NCBI RefSeq assembly: GCF_002160915.1
Contig: NZ_NFLM01000001.1
Coordinates: 1-64,000, forward strand
Length of the DNA: 64,000 nt
From: Faecalibacterium sp. An121
GTDB lineage: Bacteria; Bacillota; Clostridia; Oscillospirales; Ruminococcaceae
Direction of reading: 5' to 3'
Positions 54,964-63,912 of this stretch are shown in pieces; positions within the stretch are counted from its first letter, which is position 1, and each line of letters starts with the position of its first letter. The notes beneath the pieces are model-generated. The model was not told the DNA's origin and did no database searches. It saw nothing but the letters and a program-made list of their open reading frames with translations. Position numbers and translations under genes: made by a program.

Positions 54964-57480
54964 TCACAGCTGCCCCTGCAAATGCCGGGCCAGATACAGG
55001 CCGGTGGCGCTCTGGGGACAGGCTGCCACCTGCTCCGGGGCGCCGGCGGCCACCAGCCGTCCGCCGGCCTGGCCGCCGCCGGGACCCATGTCCACCATAT
55101 AGTCGGCGTTGGCCATCATGTCCAGGTCGTGCTCGATCACCACCACCGTGGCCCCTGCCTGCAAAAGACCCTCAAACACTCCGATCAGGGTGCGGATGTC
55201 CAGCGGGTGCAGGCCGATGGTGGGCTCGTCGAACACAAACAGGGCGTCGTCCTGGGGGCGTCCCATCTCAAAGGCGATCTTGAGCCGCTGGGCCTCCCCG
55301 CCCGAGAGGGCAGGGGTGCCTTCGCCCAGGGTCAGGTAACCCAGTCCCAGCTGACTGAGCAGGTCCAGCTTTTCCTCCACCTTTTTCACCCCGCGGAACA
55401 GCTCCCGGGCCTGGTCCACCGTGCAGGCCATCAGCTGGGGCAGGCTGACGGTGCGGCCGTCCCTGGCGGTGTAACGGATGGCATCGGCCTCTCTGGCGTA
55501 GCGCAGCCCCCCGCAGTCGGGGCAGGTGACCGCCACATCGGGAAGGAACTGGATGTCCATGGTGATCTGTCCGGTGCCGTCGCAGCCGGGACAGCGCAGG
55601 GAACCGGTGTTGTAGGAGAAATCCCCGGCCTTGCGTCGGGCGGCTTTGGCCTCGGGCAGGGCCGCAAACAGCCGCCGCAGATCGTCCAGCACCCCGCTGT
55701 AAGTGGCCACCGTGGAGCGGACGTTGGCCCCGATGGGGGCCGCGTCGATCATGTTGACCCGGCGGATGCCCTCGGCCTCCAGGGCTTTGACATGGCCCGG
55801 CAGGGGCTGTCCGGCGATCCGGGCCTGCAAAGCGGGCACCAGGCTCTCCAGCACCAGGGTGGTCTTGCCCGAGCCGGATACCCCGGTCACCACCGTCAGG
55901 CGGCCTTTGGGCAGCCGGAGGCTCAGGGGATGGACGGTATGCAGGGGACCGGTCTCCAGGGTGATGGCGCCTTTGGCAAACAGCGCTTCGCCCTGGACGC
56001 GCTGCCGGGCCCGGATCACCTGGCCCCCCGCCAGGAAAGGTCCGATCAGGCTGTCGGGGTCTTGGGCGGCGTTCTGCACCGTGCCGGCGGATACCACACG
56101 GCCCCCGTACTCCCCGGCGCCCCGGCCCATCTCCACCAGCCAGTCGGCGGCCCGCAGCACCTGGGTGTCATGCTCCACCAGAACGACGGTGTTGCCGTGG
56201 CTTGTCAGGTCCCGGATGACCCCCAGCAGGCCCTCCACATTGGCGGGATGCAGCCCAATGGAAGGTTCGTCCAGCACATACAGCACGCCGGTGCTCTGGC
56301 TGCGTACCGCCCGGGCCAGCTGTACCCGCTGCCGCTCTCCGGTGGAAAGGGTGCTGCCGGCCCGGTCCAGGGCCAGATAGCCCAGGCCCAGGTCCAGCAG
56401 GCGGCGGGCGGTGTTTTGGAATTGGGATGCGATGCTGGCGGCCATCTCCTGCATGGGAGGGGGCATCTCCCCGGGCACGGCGGCCACCCAGCCGGTCAGT
56501 GCGTCCAGCGTCATGGCCGAGGCCTCGGGCAGAGAAATGCCCCGCAGCAGGGTGGAACGGGCCCGGGCGCACAGCCGGGTCCCGCCGCAGTCGGGGCAGG
56601 GGGACTGTTTGAGGAACTTTTCCACCCGCTTCATCCCCTTGTCGTCCTTTACCTTGGACAGGGCGTTTTCCACCGTATACACCGCGTTGTAGTAGGTGAA
56701 GTCCAGCTCGGCGGCCTGGTTGGAACTCTTGGCCTTGTAGAGGATGTGCTTTTTGACGGCGGGGCCGTGGTAGACGATCTCCTTTTCCCGGCTTGTCAGG
56801 TCCCGGAAAGGCACGTCGGTGCGCACCCCCATCTCCCGGCAGACGTCCACCATCAGGGACCACATCAGGCTGTTCCAGGGTGCCACGGCCCCCTGGTCGA
56901 TGGTCAGGCTGTCGTCGGGCACCAGGGTGCTCTCATCCACGGCGCGCACCACGCCGGTGCCCCCGCAGGTGCGGCAGGCCCCGTCGCTGTTGAAGGAAAA
57001 GCTCTCGGCGCTGGGCGGGTCGAACACCGCGCCGCAGACCGGGCAGGTCAGCCTGCGGTCCAGCGCCACGTCGGGACTGGGGGGCAGGTGATGGCCGTTG
57101 GGGCACAGGTGGCTGCCCAGCCGGGAATACATCAGCCGCAGGCTGTTCAGCAGCTCGCTCATGGTGCCGAAGGTGGAGCGCACCCCCGGCACGGCGGGGC
57201 GCTGGTGCAAAGCCAGAGCCGCCGGGATGTTGGAGATGCTGTCGATGCGGGCGGCGGCCGCCTGGGTCATCCGGCGGCGGGTGTAGGCCGACAGGGCGTC
57301 CAGATACCGCCGGGAGCCCTCGGCGTACAGCACGCCCAGGGCCAGGCTGGATTTGCCCGACCCCGATACCCCTGCCACTGCGGTGACCTTGCCCAGCGGA
57401 ATGTCGATGTCGATGTTCTTCAGGTTGTGCACCCGGGCGCCCCGCACCTGGATGGCAGTGGGACCGTGTTGGTTTGGCAT
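54964..57480 (-). CDS. Second UvrA-like ABC ATPase
   Basis: The 838-residue protein is about 115 residues shorter than the main UvrA (14809-17676) and resembles the UvrA paralogues often tied to drug or DNA-damage tolerance. Walker A motifs are GVSGSGKSS and GVSGSGKTT, and signatures are LSTGERQRVQLA and [12 protein letters not shown]. Zinc-finger cysteines appear as CPVCGAVF, CRTCGG, CPDCGGTR and CPGCDGTG...CPDCGG. The UvrB-binding region appears shortened. It is preceded on the same strand by a small membrane protein gene and a terminator. I see no clear promoter of its own. Its relation to excision repair is inferred only by homology. Confidence 0.88.
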   Translation of the reverse strand: MPNQHGPTAIQVRGARVHNLKNIDIDIPLGKVTAVAGVSGSGKSSLALGVLYAEGSRRYLDALSAYTRRRMTQAAAARIDSISNIPAALALHQRPAVPGVRSTFGTMSELLNSLRLMYSRLGSHLCPNGHHLPPSPDVALDRRLTCPVCGAVFDPPSAESFSFNSDGACRTCGGTGVVRAVDESTLVPDDSLTIDQGAVAPWNSLMWSLMVDVCREMGVRTDVPFRDLTSREKEIVYHGPAVKKHILYKAKSSNQAAELDFTYYNAVYTVENALSKVKDDKGMKRVEKFLKQSPCPDCGGTRLCARARSTLLRGISLPEASAMTLDALTGWVAAVPGEMPPPMQEMAASIASQFQNTARRLLDLGLGYLALDRAGSTLSTGERQRVQLARAVRSQSTGVLYVLDEPSIGLHPANVEGLLGVIRDLTSHGNTVVLVEHDTQVLRAADWLVEMGRGAGEYGGRVVSAGTVQNAAQDPDSLIGPFLAGGQVIRARQRVQGEALFAKGAITLETGPLHTVHPLSLRLPKGRLTVVTGVSGSGKTTLVLESLVPALQARIAGQPLPGHVKALEAEGIRRVNMIDAAPIGANVRSTVATYSGVLDDLRRLFAALPEAKAARRKAGDFSYNTGSLRCPGCDGTGQITMDIQFLPDVAVTCPDCGGLRYAREADAIRYTARDGRTVSLPQLMACTVDQARELFRGVKKVEEKLDLLSQLGLGYLTLGEGTPALSGGEAQRLKIAFEMGRPQDDALFVFDEPTIGLHPLDIRTLIGVFEGLLQAGATVVVIEHDLDMMANADYMVDMGPGGGQAGGRLVAAGAPEQVAACPQSATGLYLARHLQGQL

Positions 57481-57500
57481 GGAAAAACGCCTCCTTCATC

Positions 57501-57548
57501 AAAAAGCAAAACGCCCCGTCCGGCCGGCAGGGGCAGGCGGACGGGACG
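57501..57548 (-). terminator. Terminator between the small membrane gene and the second uvrA
   Basis: Minus strand arms CGTCCCGTCCG and CGGACGGGGCG (one T-G pair) followed by TTTTGCTTTTTG. Confidence 0.8.
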
Positions 57549-57554
57549 TACGGG

Positions 57555-57767
57555 TCAGTCTGCAAAAATGCAGTAGATCACGGAATATTGATAAGGGCCT
57601 GTCGCAAGGACGCGCCCGTTGGAGATGACGGTGATGGAGTCCCCCTGGACCTCCAGGACGTAGAGATGCTCGGCGGAAGGGTGAAGGACACAGAGCAAAA
57701 GGGCACAGGCCACAAGGCAGATGAGGACAACGGTGAGGATACGGCTGCGCCGTTTTGTGGGATCCAT
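57555..57767 (-). CDS. Small single-pass membrane protein
   Basis: I do not recognise this 70-residue protein. It starts MDPTKRRSRILTVVLICLVA: a short basic N-terminus, then a hydrophobic helix to about residue 27 (ACALLLCVL), then about 43 residues outside (HLYVLEVQGDSITVISNGRVLATGPYQYSVIYCIFAD). The topology is likely N-in, C-out. AGGAGG lies seven bases before the ATG, and it has a promoter and a terminator of its own, so it is a genuine independent gene. No function is suggested by its neighbours, pyrG and the second uvrA. Confidence 0.72.
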   Translation of the reverse strand: MDPTKRRSRILTVVLICLVACALLLCVLHPSAEHLYVLEVQGDSITVISNGRVLATGPYQYSVIYCIFAD

Positions 57768-57810
57768 GGGAAAACCTCCTTCCAGATGCAGGCAGCGTGC
57801 CATTACCTGT

Positions 57811-57839
57811 ATTATAGGGGAACGGGCCGGAAAAGTAAA
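57811..57839 (-). promoter_or_regulatory. Promoter of the small membrane gene
   Basis: Minus strand TTTACT, 17-base spacer, TATAAT. Confidence 0.7.
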
Positions 57840-57852
57840 GAGCGGGCACGCG

Positions 57853-57890
57853 CAAAAAGCCCCGCCTTTCCGATGCGGGAAAGACGGGGC
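57853..57890 (-). terminator. pyrG terminator
   Basis: Minus strand arms GCCCCGTCTTTCC and GGAAAGGCGGGGC (one T-G pair) followed by TTTTTGCG. Confidence 0.9.
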
Positions 57891-57911
57891 GTGATGAAAA
57901 GGCAAACAGGC

Positions 57912-59576
57912 TCAGCGGTTCACTTTCTTGTCCGCGGCCAGGTAGGGATCCATGCTGCTGCGGCCCGCCGACTTGCGGTTGTCCAGGCTGGCGGCGATGA
58001 AGGCCTTGAACAGGGGATGGGCCCGGTTGGGACGGCTCTTGAACTCGGGATGGAACTGTGCGCCCAGGTGGAAGGGACGGCCGGGCAGCTCCACCGTCTC
58101 CACCAGACGGCCGTCGGGGCTGGTGCCCGAGATGACCAGGCCGGCGGCCTCCATCTCGGCGCGGAAGTCGTTGTTGAACTCGTAGCGGTGGCGGTGACGC
58201 TCCCAGATCAGGTCCTGGCCGTAGCACTGGGCCATCTTGGTGCCGGGGGCCACCTTGCAGGGATACTTGCCCAGGCGCATGGTGCCGCCCTTGGGGATGT
58301 TGCCCTGCTGGTCGGCCATCAGAGCGATGACGTTGTGGGCGCCGTCGGGGGTGAACTCGCTGGAGTTGGCGTCGGCATAGCCCAGCACGCCCCGTGCGAA
58401 CTCGATGACCATGATCTGCATCCCCAGGCAGATGCCAAAATAGGGGATCTCGTGCTCCCGGGCCCAGCGGGCGGCGGCCACCATCCCTTCGATGCCGCGG
58501 TCGCCAAAGCCGCCGGGCACGATGATGCCGTCCACATCGCAGAAGGCGGCGGCGCAGTCGGCGTCCGAGCGCAGCTCCTCGCTGTCCACCCACTTGATCT
58601 CCACCTGGCTGTCGTTCTCAAAGCCGGCGTGGTACAGGCTCTCCATCACCGACAGGTAGGCGTCGTGCAGCTTGACATACTTGCCCACCAGAGCGATGGT
58701 GCAGGTGCGGGACCGGGAGGCGATGCGGGCCACCACGTCCTTCCACTCGGCCAGGTCGGCGGCGGGGACGTCCAGATGGAGCTTGTCCACCACCACGTCA
58801 TCCAGCCCGTTGGAGTGCAGCATCAGAGGGCACTGGTAGAGGCTGGGCATGGTCAGGTTCTCGATGACGCACTCGGGCTTGACGTTGCAGAAGGTGCTGA
58901 TCTTGCGTCGGATGTCGCTGCCCACGCTGCCGTCTGCCCGCAGGATGATGATGTCGGGGCTGATGCCCATCCCCTGGAGCTCCTTGACCGAGTGCTGGGC
59001 GGGCTTGGACTTGTACTCGTTGGAACCCGAGATATAGGGCACCAGCACCACATGGATGTAGCAGCAGTTGTCGTGGCCCTGCTCGATGCCCACCTGGCGG
59101 ATGGCCTCCAGGAAGGGCTGGCTCTCGATGTCGCCGGTGGTGCCGCCGATCTCGGTGATGACCACGTCGGCCTCGGTGGAGGAGGCCAGATTGTAGATGT
59201 AGCTCTTGATCTCGTTGGTGATGTGGGGGATGATCTGGACGGTCTGGCCCAGGTATGCGCCCTGGCGCTCCTTGTTCAGCACGTTCCAGTAGACCTTGCC
59301 GGTGGTCAGGTTGGAATATTTGTTCAGGTTCTCATCGATGAAGCGCTCATAGTGCCCCAGGTCCAGGTCGGTCTCGGTGCCGTCGTCGGTGACGAAGACC
59401 TCGCCGTGCTGCAAAGGGCTCATGGTGCCGGGGTCCACGTTGACATAGGGGTCCAGCTTCTGGCTGGCCACCTTCAGCCCGCGGCACTTGAGCAGCCGGC
59501 CCAGCGAGGCCGCCGTGATCCCCTTGCCCAGGCCGGAGACTACGCCGCCAGTCACAAAGATGTATTTCGTCGCCAT
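57912..59576 (-). CDS. pyrG: CTP synthase
   Basis: PyrG aminates UTP to CTP using glutamine. The 554-residue protein has the N-terminal synthase domain ([23 protein letters not shown], then [32 protein letters not shown]). The C-terminal class I amidotransferase domain has its nucleophile cysteine in [18 protein letters not shown] and its His-Glu dyad in [18 protein letters not shown] precedes the ATG at 59576; the frame is open further upstream but lies in the leader. The gene has its own promoter and a structured leader of about 130 nt. Confidence 0.97.
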   Translation of the reverse strand: MATKYIFVTGGVVSGLGKGITAASLGRLLKCRGLKVASQKLDPYVNVDPGTMSPLQHGEVFVTDDGTETDLDLGHYERFIDENLNKYSNLTTGKVYWNVLNKERQGAYLGQTVQIIPHITNEIKSYIYNLASSTEADVVITEIGGTTGDIESQPFLEAIRQVGIEQGHDNCCYIHVVLVPYISGSNEYKSKPAQHSVKELQGMGISPDIIILRADGSVGSDIRRKISTFCNVKPECVIENLTMPSLYQCPLMLHSNGLDDVVVDKLHLDVPAADLAEWKDVVARIASRSRTCTIALVGKYVKLHDAYLSVMESLYHAGFENDSQVEIKWVDSEELRSDADCAAAFCDVDGIIVPGGFGDRGIEGMVAAARWAREHEIPYFGICLGMQIMVIEFARGVLGYADANSSEFTPDGAHNVIALMADQQGNIPKGGTMRLGKYPCKVAPGTKMAQCYGQDLIWERHRHRYEFNNDFRAEMEAAGLVISGTSPDGRLVETVELPGRPFHLGAQFHPEFKSRPNRAHPLFKAFIAASLDNRKSAGRSSMDPYLAADKKVNR

Positions 59577-59706
59577 ATTCGGTTCCTCCATCTGCCCCGG
59601 TCCGGGGCGCCTTTGAAAAGCCGCCCGGGGGTCCTGCCCGGCCAAAGCGGCCATACATACGAAAAGCGCCGGGTGACCCCCGCACGCTTTTCGCCAAGAA
59701 TCATAC
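59577..59706 (-). promoter_or_regulatory. Structured pyrG leader
   Basis: Three hairpins are visible on the minus strand: CGAAAAGCG/CGCTTTTCG (59660-59693); a GCCG...CCGGG/CCCGG...CGGC stem followed by TTTTC (about 59616-59651), terminator-like but weak; and GCCCCGG-A-CCGGGGC just before the ribosome binding site. pyrG leaders in Gram-positive bacteria are known attenuators. The G-run start site needed for the Bacillus reiterative mechanism is not seen here. Confidence 0.45.
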
Positions 59707-59713
59707 AGCTTCT

Positions 59714-59743
59714 ATTATACACCATCCAGGCCGTCGGAATCAA
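59714..59743 (-). promoter_or_regulatory. pyrG promoter
   Basis: Minus strand TTGATT, 18-base spacer, TATAAT. It lies in the last codons of the ANTAR gene; no terminator separates the two genes, so some readthrough from glnA is possible. Confidence 0.75.
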
Positions 59744-60302
59744 GTGCATCTATGATATCCTGGGCAACATCCCCCCGGCTGCGGCGGGTGTCCATGGCCT
59801 GCTTTTCGATCAGGCGGTGGGCTTCGGCCTCGGTCATCTGTTTGTACTGGATCAAAAGGCACTTGGCCCGGCTGATCAGGCGCAGCTGGGCCAGCTTTGC
59901 CTGGATGCGGTCGTTCTCCTGCCGCAGCCGCTGCAGCCGGTGGTTGCTGGCGGCTGCCATATGGACCGCCTGCAGAAACAGCGCCGCCGAAAAGGGCTTG
60001 CCCACCACCAGCACCCCTTCCTGGTTCATCCGGGGCATCAGCTGGTCGATGGCGGCGGCTTTGGCCAGCAGGATGACCCCGGCGTCGGTCTGGTCTGCCG
60101 CGGCGGCGCACAGCTCGTGCCCGAACTCGTCCGGCAGGGGGGCGTTTACGATCACCAGCTCAAAGCCGCCCTCCAGCATCCGGCGCCTGGCTTCGGTGCC
60201 GCTGGGGACGATGACGGGCCGGACATAGCCCAGTTCGGTCAGGCGGGCGGACAGGTACTCATTGGAGCTTGCCCCCGCGCTGACGATCATCGCTCGTGCC
60301 AT
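59715..60302 (-). CDS. ANTAR-domain RNA-binding antiterminator with receiver-like domain
   Basis: The 195-residue protein has an N-terminal receiver-like domain and, after a coiled-coil (about 118-140), a C-terminal ANTAR domain (about 140-190; SRAKCLLIQYKQMTEAEAHRLIEKQAM and RSRGDVAQDIIDAL). ANTAR proteins bind paired hexaloop RNA hairpins and block terminator formation. The receiver has Asn53 where the phosphorylated Asp normally sits (LVIVNAPLPDEFG), though the switch lysine is kept (VVGKPF). Control by another route, such as binding to glutamine synthetase, should be considered. The gene starts 27 bases after glnA, the arrangement known for the nitrogen antiterminator of Clostridium saccharobutylicum. 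Targets may include the gltB and gdhA leaders. Confidence 0.85.
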   Translation of the reverse strand: MARAMIVSAGASSNEYLSARLTELGYVRPVIVPSGTEARRRMLEGGFELVIVNAPLPDEFGHELCAAAADQTDAGVILLAKAAAIDQLMPRMNQEGVLVVGKPFSAALFLQAVHMAAASNHRLQRLRQENDRIQAKLAQLRLISRAKCLLIQYKQMTEAEAHRLIEKQAMDTRRSRGDVAQDIIDALDSDGLDGV

Positions 60303-60329
60303 GATACCCTCCTTTCTCCCGCGCCGGGG

Positions 60330-61655
60330 TCAGATGGCACAGAAATACCGGGCCCGTTCAAATTCGGCGGGGTCGGCGGCCTGGCGCAGCTCATCGCAGC
60401 GCCGCAGCTGCTCGGCAAAATAGCGCTGGGCCAGCCCCTCGGGCAGATACTTGGCCAGGAAGGGGCTCTGGCGCGCGGCGTCCACCGCTTCCTCCAGGGT
60501 GGCGGGCAGGACCTCCAGCCCCAGGCCGGCGGCCTCGGGGGGCTCCAGCTCGAACAGATTGCGGTTGACAGGGCCGCACAGCTGCATCCGGTTCTCGATG
60601 CCGTCCAGACCGGCGGCCAGGACCAGCCCGAAGGCCAGATAGGGGTTGCAGGCAGGGTCGGGGCTGCGCAGCTCCATCCGGCAGTTGTCCCCCTGCACCG
60701 CCGGGATGCGCACCAGCTGGCTGCGGTTCTGCCGGCTCCAGCTGACGTAGCGGGGGGCCTCGTCGCAGCCGAAGCGCAGGTAGCTGTTGGGCAGGGGATT
60801 GGTAAAGGCGGTCAGCTCCCGGCTGTGGGCCAGCACGCCGGCCATAAAGCTGCCGGGGATGCTGTCGGGGGCGATGTCCCCTTCAAAGAGGTTTTTGCCG
60901 TCCATATACAGGGAGATGTTGACGTGCAGGCCGCTGCCCGCCTGGCCGGCCAGGGGCTTGGGCATAAAGCTGGCGTACAGCCCGTTGCGCCCCGCGACGG
61001 CCCGTGTGATCTGCTTGAACGTCATGACGTTGTCGGCCGTTTTGAGGGGGCTGGCATAGTGGAAATCGATCTCGTTCTGGCCGCTGCCGCTCTCGTGATG
61101 GCTGTGCTGGGGGGCCAGGCCCATCTGCTCCATGGTCAGGCAGATGTCGCGGCGCAGGTTCTCGGCGGCGTCCAGAGGGTACACGTCAAAATAGCCGCCC
61201 TGGTCGATGGGAATGCGGGTGGGGCGGCCCCGGTCGTCGGTCTCGAAAAGATAGAACTCGCACTCGGCCCCCACGTTGCAGGTCAGGCCCAGGTGCTTGA
61301 AGCGGCGGACCATCCCCCGCAGAAAGCCGCGGCAGTTGCCCCCGAAGGGCCGCCCGTCCGGCTTCTGGATGTCGCAGAAGAACTGCATCACCCTCCCCTC
61401 GGCGGGGCGCCAGGGCAGGATGGCCAGGGTGCTCAGATCGGGGCGGAGCACCAGGTCGCTCTCCTCCACATGCATAAAACCGGGCACCGAACTGCCGTCG
61501 AAGCAGACCCCTTCCTCCAGGGCTTTGGGCAGGTCGCTGGCCAGCACGGCGATGTTTTTCTGGGTGCCGAAGATATCCGTAAAGGCAAAGCGGACGAATT
61601 TGACGTTGTTGTCCTCCACAAAATCGAGGACGTCCTGCTGTGTGGTGTAATGCAT
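60330..61655 (-). CDS. glnA: Glutamine synthetase type I
   Basis: GlnA makes glutamine from glutamate, ammonium and ATP. The 441-residue length fits the GSI-alpha type of Firmicutes. Motifs seen: FDGSSVPGF, AECEFYLFE, GQNEIDFHY, AGQAGSGLHVNISL, and RSPDPACNPYLAFGLVLAAGLDGIENR near the substrate site. It begins 163 bases downstream of glnN and is followed by the ANTAR gene. The usual adenylylation-site tyrosine region of the beta type is not evident. GAGACTGCC precedes the ATG, a weak ribosome binding site. Confidence 0.96.
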   Translation of the reverse strand: MHYTTQQDVLDFVEDNNVKFVRFAFTDIFGTQKNIAVLASDLPKALEEGVCFDGSSVPGFMHVEESDLVLRPDLSTLAILPWRPAEGRVMQFFCDIQKPDGRPFGGNCRGFLRGMVRRFKHLGLTCNVGAECEFYLFETDDRGRPTRIPIDQGGYFDVYPLDAAENLRRDICLTMEQMGLAPQHSHHESGSGQNEIDFHYASPLKTADNVMTFKQITRAVAGRNGLYASFMPKPLAGQAGSGLHVNISLYMDGKNLFEGDIAPDSIPGSFMAGVLAHSRELTAFTNPLPNSYLRFGCDEAPRYVSWSRQNRSQLVRIPAVQGDNCRMELRSPDPACNPYLAFGLVLAAGLDGIENRMQLCGPVNRNLFELEPPEAAGLGLEVLPATLEEAVDAARQSPFLAKYLPEGLAQRYFAEQLRRCDELRQAADPAEFERARYFCAI

Positions 61656-61686
61656 AGGCAGTCTCCCTAGGGCGTCTTGGTCGCGC

Positions 61687-61742
61687 CTTCAAAAAATGCC
61701 CGAAGGCCCGCCCCTCGCCCGCGAGGGGAAAGGGCGGGCCTC
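61687..61742 (-). terminator. Hairpin and T run between glnN and glnA
   Basis: Minus strand arms GGCCCGCCC and GGGCGGGCC enclose a CCCCTCGC/GCGAGGGG stem. They are followed by TTCGGGCA and TTTTTT. I see no clear promoter between glnN and glnA, so this may be a partial terminator or a target of antitermination. Confidence 0.55.
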
Positions 61743-61818
61743 CAGGCCGGTGTAAGAAATAGGAAAAGGGAAATGGCACAGGAACCGGGCTGCGGTGCAG
61801 CCGGGAACAGGCAGCGGT

Positions 61819-63912
61819 TTACCCTTCGACGTAGTAGAGCATCTGGCTGTAGCTGGGCAGCGGCCAGTATTCTTCGCCGCAAATGGTCTCGGCGTTGTCG
61901 GCGGCGGCGCGCAGCACATCCATGGCGGGCAGGACGCTGTCGTGGAAGGCGTTGGCCTTCTTGGTCATGTCGGTCAGGGACTGGGCGGTGCGCTCGGCGG
62001 CGGCCAGATGGGCGACGGCGTCGCTCATGGCGTCGGCGTCTTTGGACAGCTGCTCCAGGGTGGAAGTCTCGCTGCGGGTGCTCAGGCTCTGGCTGACCGC
62101 ACGCTTGGCGTTGATGGTGGCGGCCAGCTGGCCCATATAGGCGTTGATGGCGGGCAGCAGCTGCTTGCGGGCCATCTCCAGCATGGTCAGCGCCTCGATG
62201 TTGATGATCTTGGCGTAGTGCTCCATCTCCACCTCGTAGCGGCTGAACATCTCGGTGCGGGTCATCACCCCGAACTCCTCCATCAGCTGGATGTTCTTGG
62301 GGGCGATCAGCGCGGGCAGGGCCGCGGGGGTGTACTTCTTGTTGGGCAGGCCGCGGCGCTCAGCCTCGATCTCCCACTCGGCCGAATAGCCGTCCCCGTT
62401 GAAGATGACCCGGCGGTGATCCCGGATGGTCCGCTTGACCAGGGCGATGACGGCGCTGGTGAAGTCCTCGGCGCCCTCCAGCTCGTCGGCGTAGCCCTTC
62501 AGCTCCTTGGCCACGGCGGTGTTCAGGATGGTGTTGGCGTCGCTCAGGTTCTCATGGGAACCGGGCATACGGAACTCGAACTTGTTGCCGGTGAAGGCGA
62601 AGGGGGAGGTGCGGTTGCGGTCGGTGGTGTCCTTGCTGAACTTGGGCAGCACGTCCACGCCCAGGTCCATCTTCATCCGCATAGGGCCGGCGTAGGGGGA
62701 ATCGGAGGCGATGGCGTCGATGACGGCCTCCAGCTCCTCGCCCACAAAGATGGAGATGATGGCGGGAGGCGCCTCATTGGCGCCCAGACGGTGGTCGTTG
62801 CCGGGGGTGGCCACCGAGGTCCGCAGCAGGTCGGCGTATTCATCCACCGCCTTGATCACCGCCGCCAGGAACACCAGGAACTGCAGGTTTTCCATGGGGG
62901 TGTCGCCGGGGTCCAGCAGGTTCTCTTTGCTGGTGCTCATGGACCAGTTGTTGTGCTTGCCGCTGCCGTTCACCCCTTCAAAGGGCTTTTCGTGCAGCAG
63001 GCAGACCAGGCCGTACTTGGGGGCCAGCTTCTGCATCATCTCCATGGTCAGCAGGTTGTGGTCGATGGCCACGTTGGAGGTGTCGAAGATGGGGGCCAGC
63101 TCATGCTGGCAGGGGGCCACCTCATTGTGCTTGGTCTTGGCGGGGACGCCCAGCTCCCACAGCACATCGTCCAGCTCCTTCATAAAGGCGGACACCCGGG
63201 GACGGATGGTGCCGAAGTAGTGCTCCTCCAGCTCCTGGCCCTTGGCTGCGGGGGCGCCAAACAGGGTGCGGCCGGTCAGGATCAGGTCCTGGCGCTTCTC
63301 ATAGTCCTCTTTGGGGATGAGGAAATACTCCTGCTCGGGGCCCACGGTGGTGGAAACGTAGTCGGTGTCCTTGCCGAACAGCTTGAGGATGCGCCGTGCC
63401 TGGATGGACAGGGCCTTCATCGAGCGCAGCAGAGGGGTCTTTTTGTCCAGGGCCTCGCCGGTGTAGCTGACAAAGGCGGTGGGGATGCACAGCACGTCAT
63501 CCTTGACGAAGGCGTAGCTGGTGGGGTCCCATGCGGTGTAGCCCCGGGCCTCACAGGTGGCGCGCAGGCCGCCGGAAGGGAAGGAGGAGGCGTCGGGCTC
63601 GCCCCGGACCAGCTCCTTGCCGCTGAATTCCATGATGGCGGTGCCGTCCCCCACCGGGCTGACAAAGCCGTCGTGCTTTTCGCTGGTGATGCCGGTCAGC
63701 GGCTGGAACCAGTGGGTGTAGTGGGTGGCGCCCAGCTCCATGGCCCAGCGCTTCATGACGCTGGCCACTACGTTGGCCACTTCGATGTCCAGAGGGGCGC
63801 CCTTGTGCAGGGTGTCCTTCAGGCTCTTATAGGTAGCACTGGGCAGACGCTCCTTCATCACATGCTCGTTGAAGACCTTGCTGCCGTAGATTTCCATAAC
63901 GTTGGCTGCCAT
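61819..63912 (-). CDS. glnN: Glutamine synthetase type III
   Basis: GSIII enzymes are dodecamers of about 75-80 kDa subunits, found in Bacteroides, cyanobacteria and many Clostridia. The 697-residue protein has the typical N-terminal region ([23 protein letters not shown]), [74 protein letters not shown], and the C-terminal helical region ending YVEG. AAGGAG precedes the ATG by eight bases. It shares a strand with glnA and the ANTAR gene. Two different glutamine synthetases side by side suggest they serve different nitrogen conditions or regulate one another. Confidence 0.97.
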   Translation of the reverse strand: MAANVMEIYGSKVFNEHVMKERLPSATYKSLKDTLHKGAPLDIEVANVVASVMKRWAMELGATHYTHWFQPLTGITSEKHDGFVSPVGDGTAIMEFSGKELVRGEPDASSFPSGGLRATCEARGYTAWDPTSYAFVKDDVLCIPTAFVSYTGEALDKKTPLLRSMKALSIQARRILKLFGKDTDYVSTTVGPEQEYFLIPKEDYEKRQDLILTGRTLFGAPAAKGQELEEHYFGTIRPRVSAFMKELDDVLWELGVPAKTKHNEVAPCQHELAPIFDTSNVAIDHNLLTMEMMQKLAPKYGLVCLLHEKPFEGVNGSGKHNNWSMSTSKENLLDPGDTPMENLQFLVFLAAVIKAVDEYADLLRTSVATPGNDHRLGANEAPPAIISIFVGEELEAVIDAIASDSPYAGPMRMKMDLGVDVLPKFSKDTTDRNRTSPFAFTGNKFEFRMPGSHENLSDANTILNTAVAKELKGYADELEGAEDFTSAVIALVKRTIRDHRRVIFNGDGYSAEWEIEAERRGLPNKKYTPAALPALIAPKNIQLMEEFGVMTRTEMFSRYEVEMEHYAKIINIEALTMLEMARKQLLPAINAYMGQLAATINAKRAVSQSLSTRSETSTLEQLSKDADAMSDAVAHLAAAERTAQSLTDMTKKANAFHDSVLPAMDVLRAAADNAETICGEEYWPLPSYSQMLYYVEG

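Noticed and set aside
57474-61670. Long + strand open frame across pyrG, the ANTAR gene and glnA
   Set aside because: It runs antisense through three well-supported genes and their promoters, so it is a composition artefact.
61656-61818. ANTAR hexaloop site before glnA
   Set aside because: I looked for six-base loops with A1 and G4 on short stems upstream of the glnN-glnA hairpin and found none convincing.
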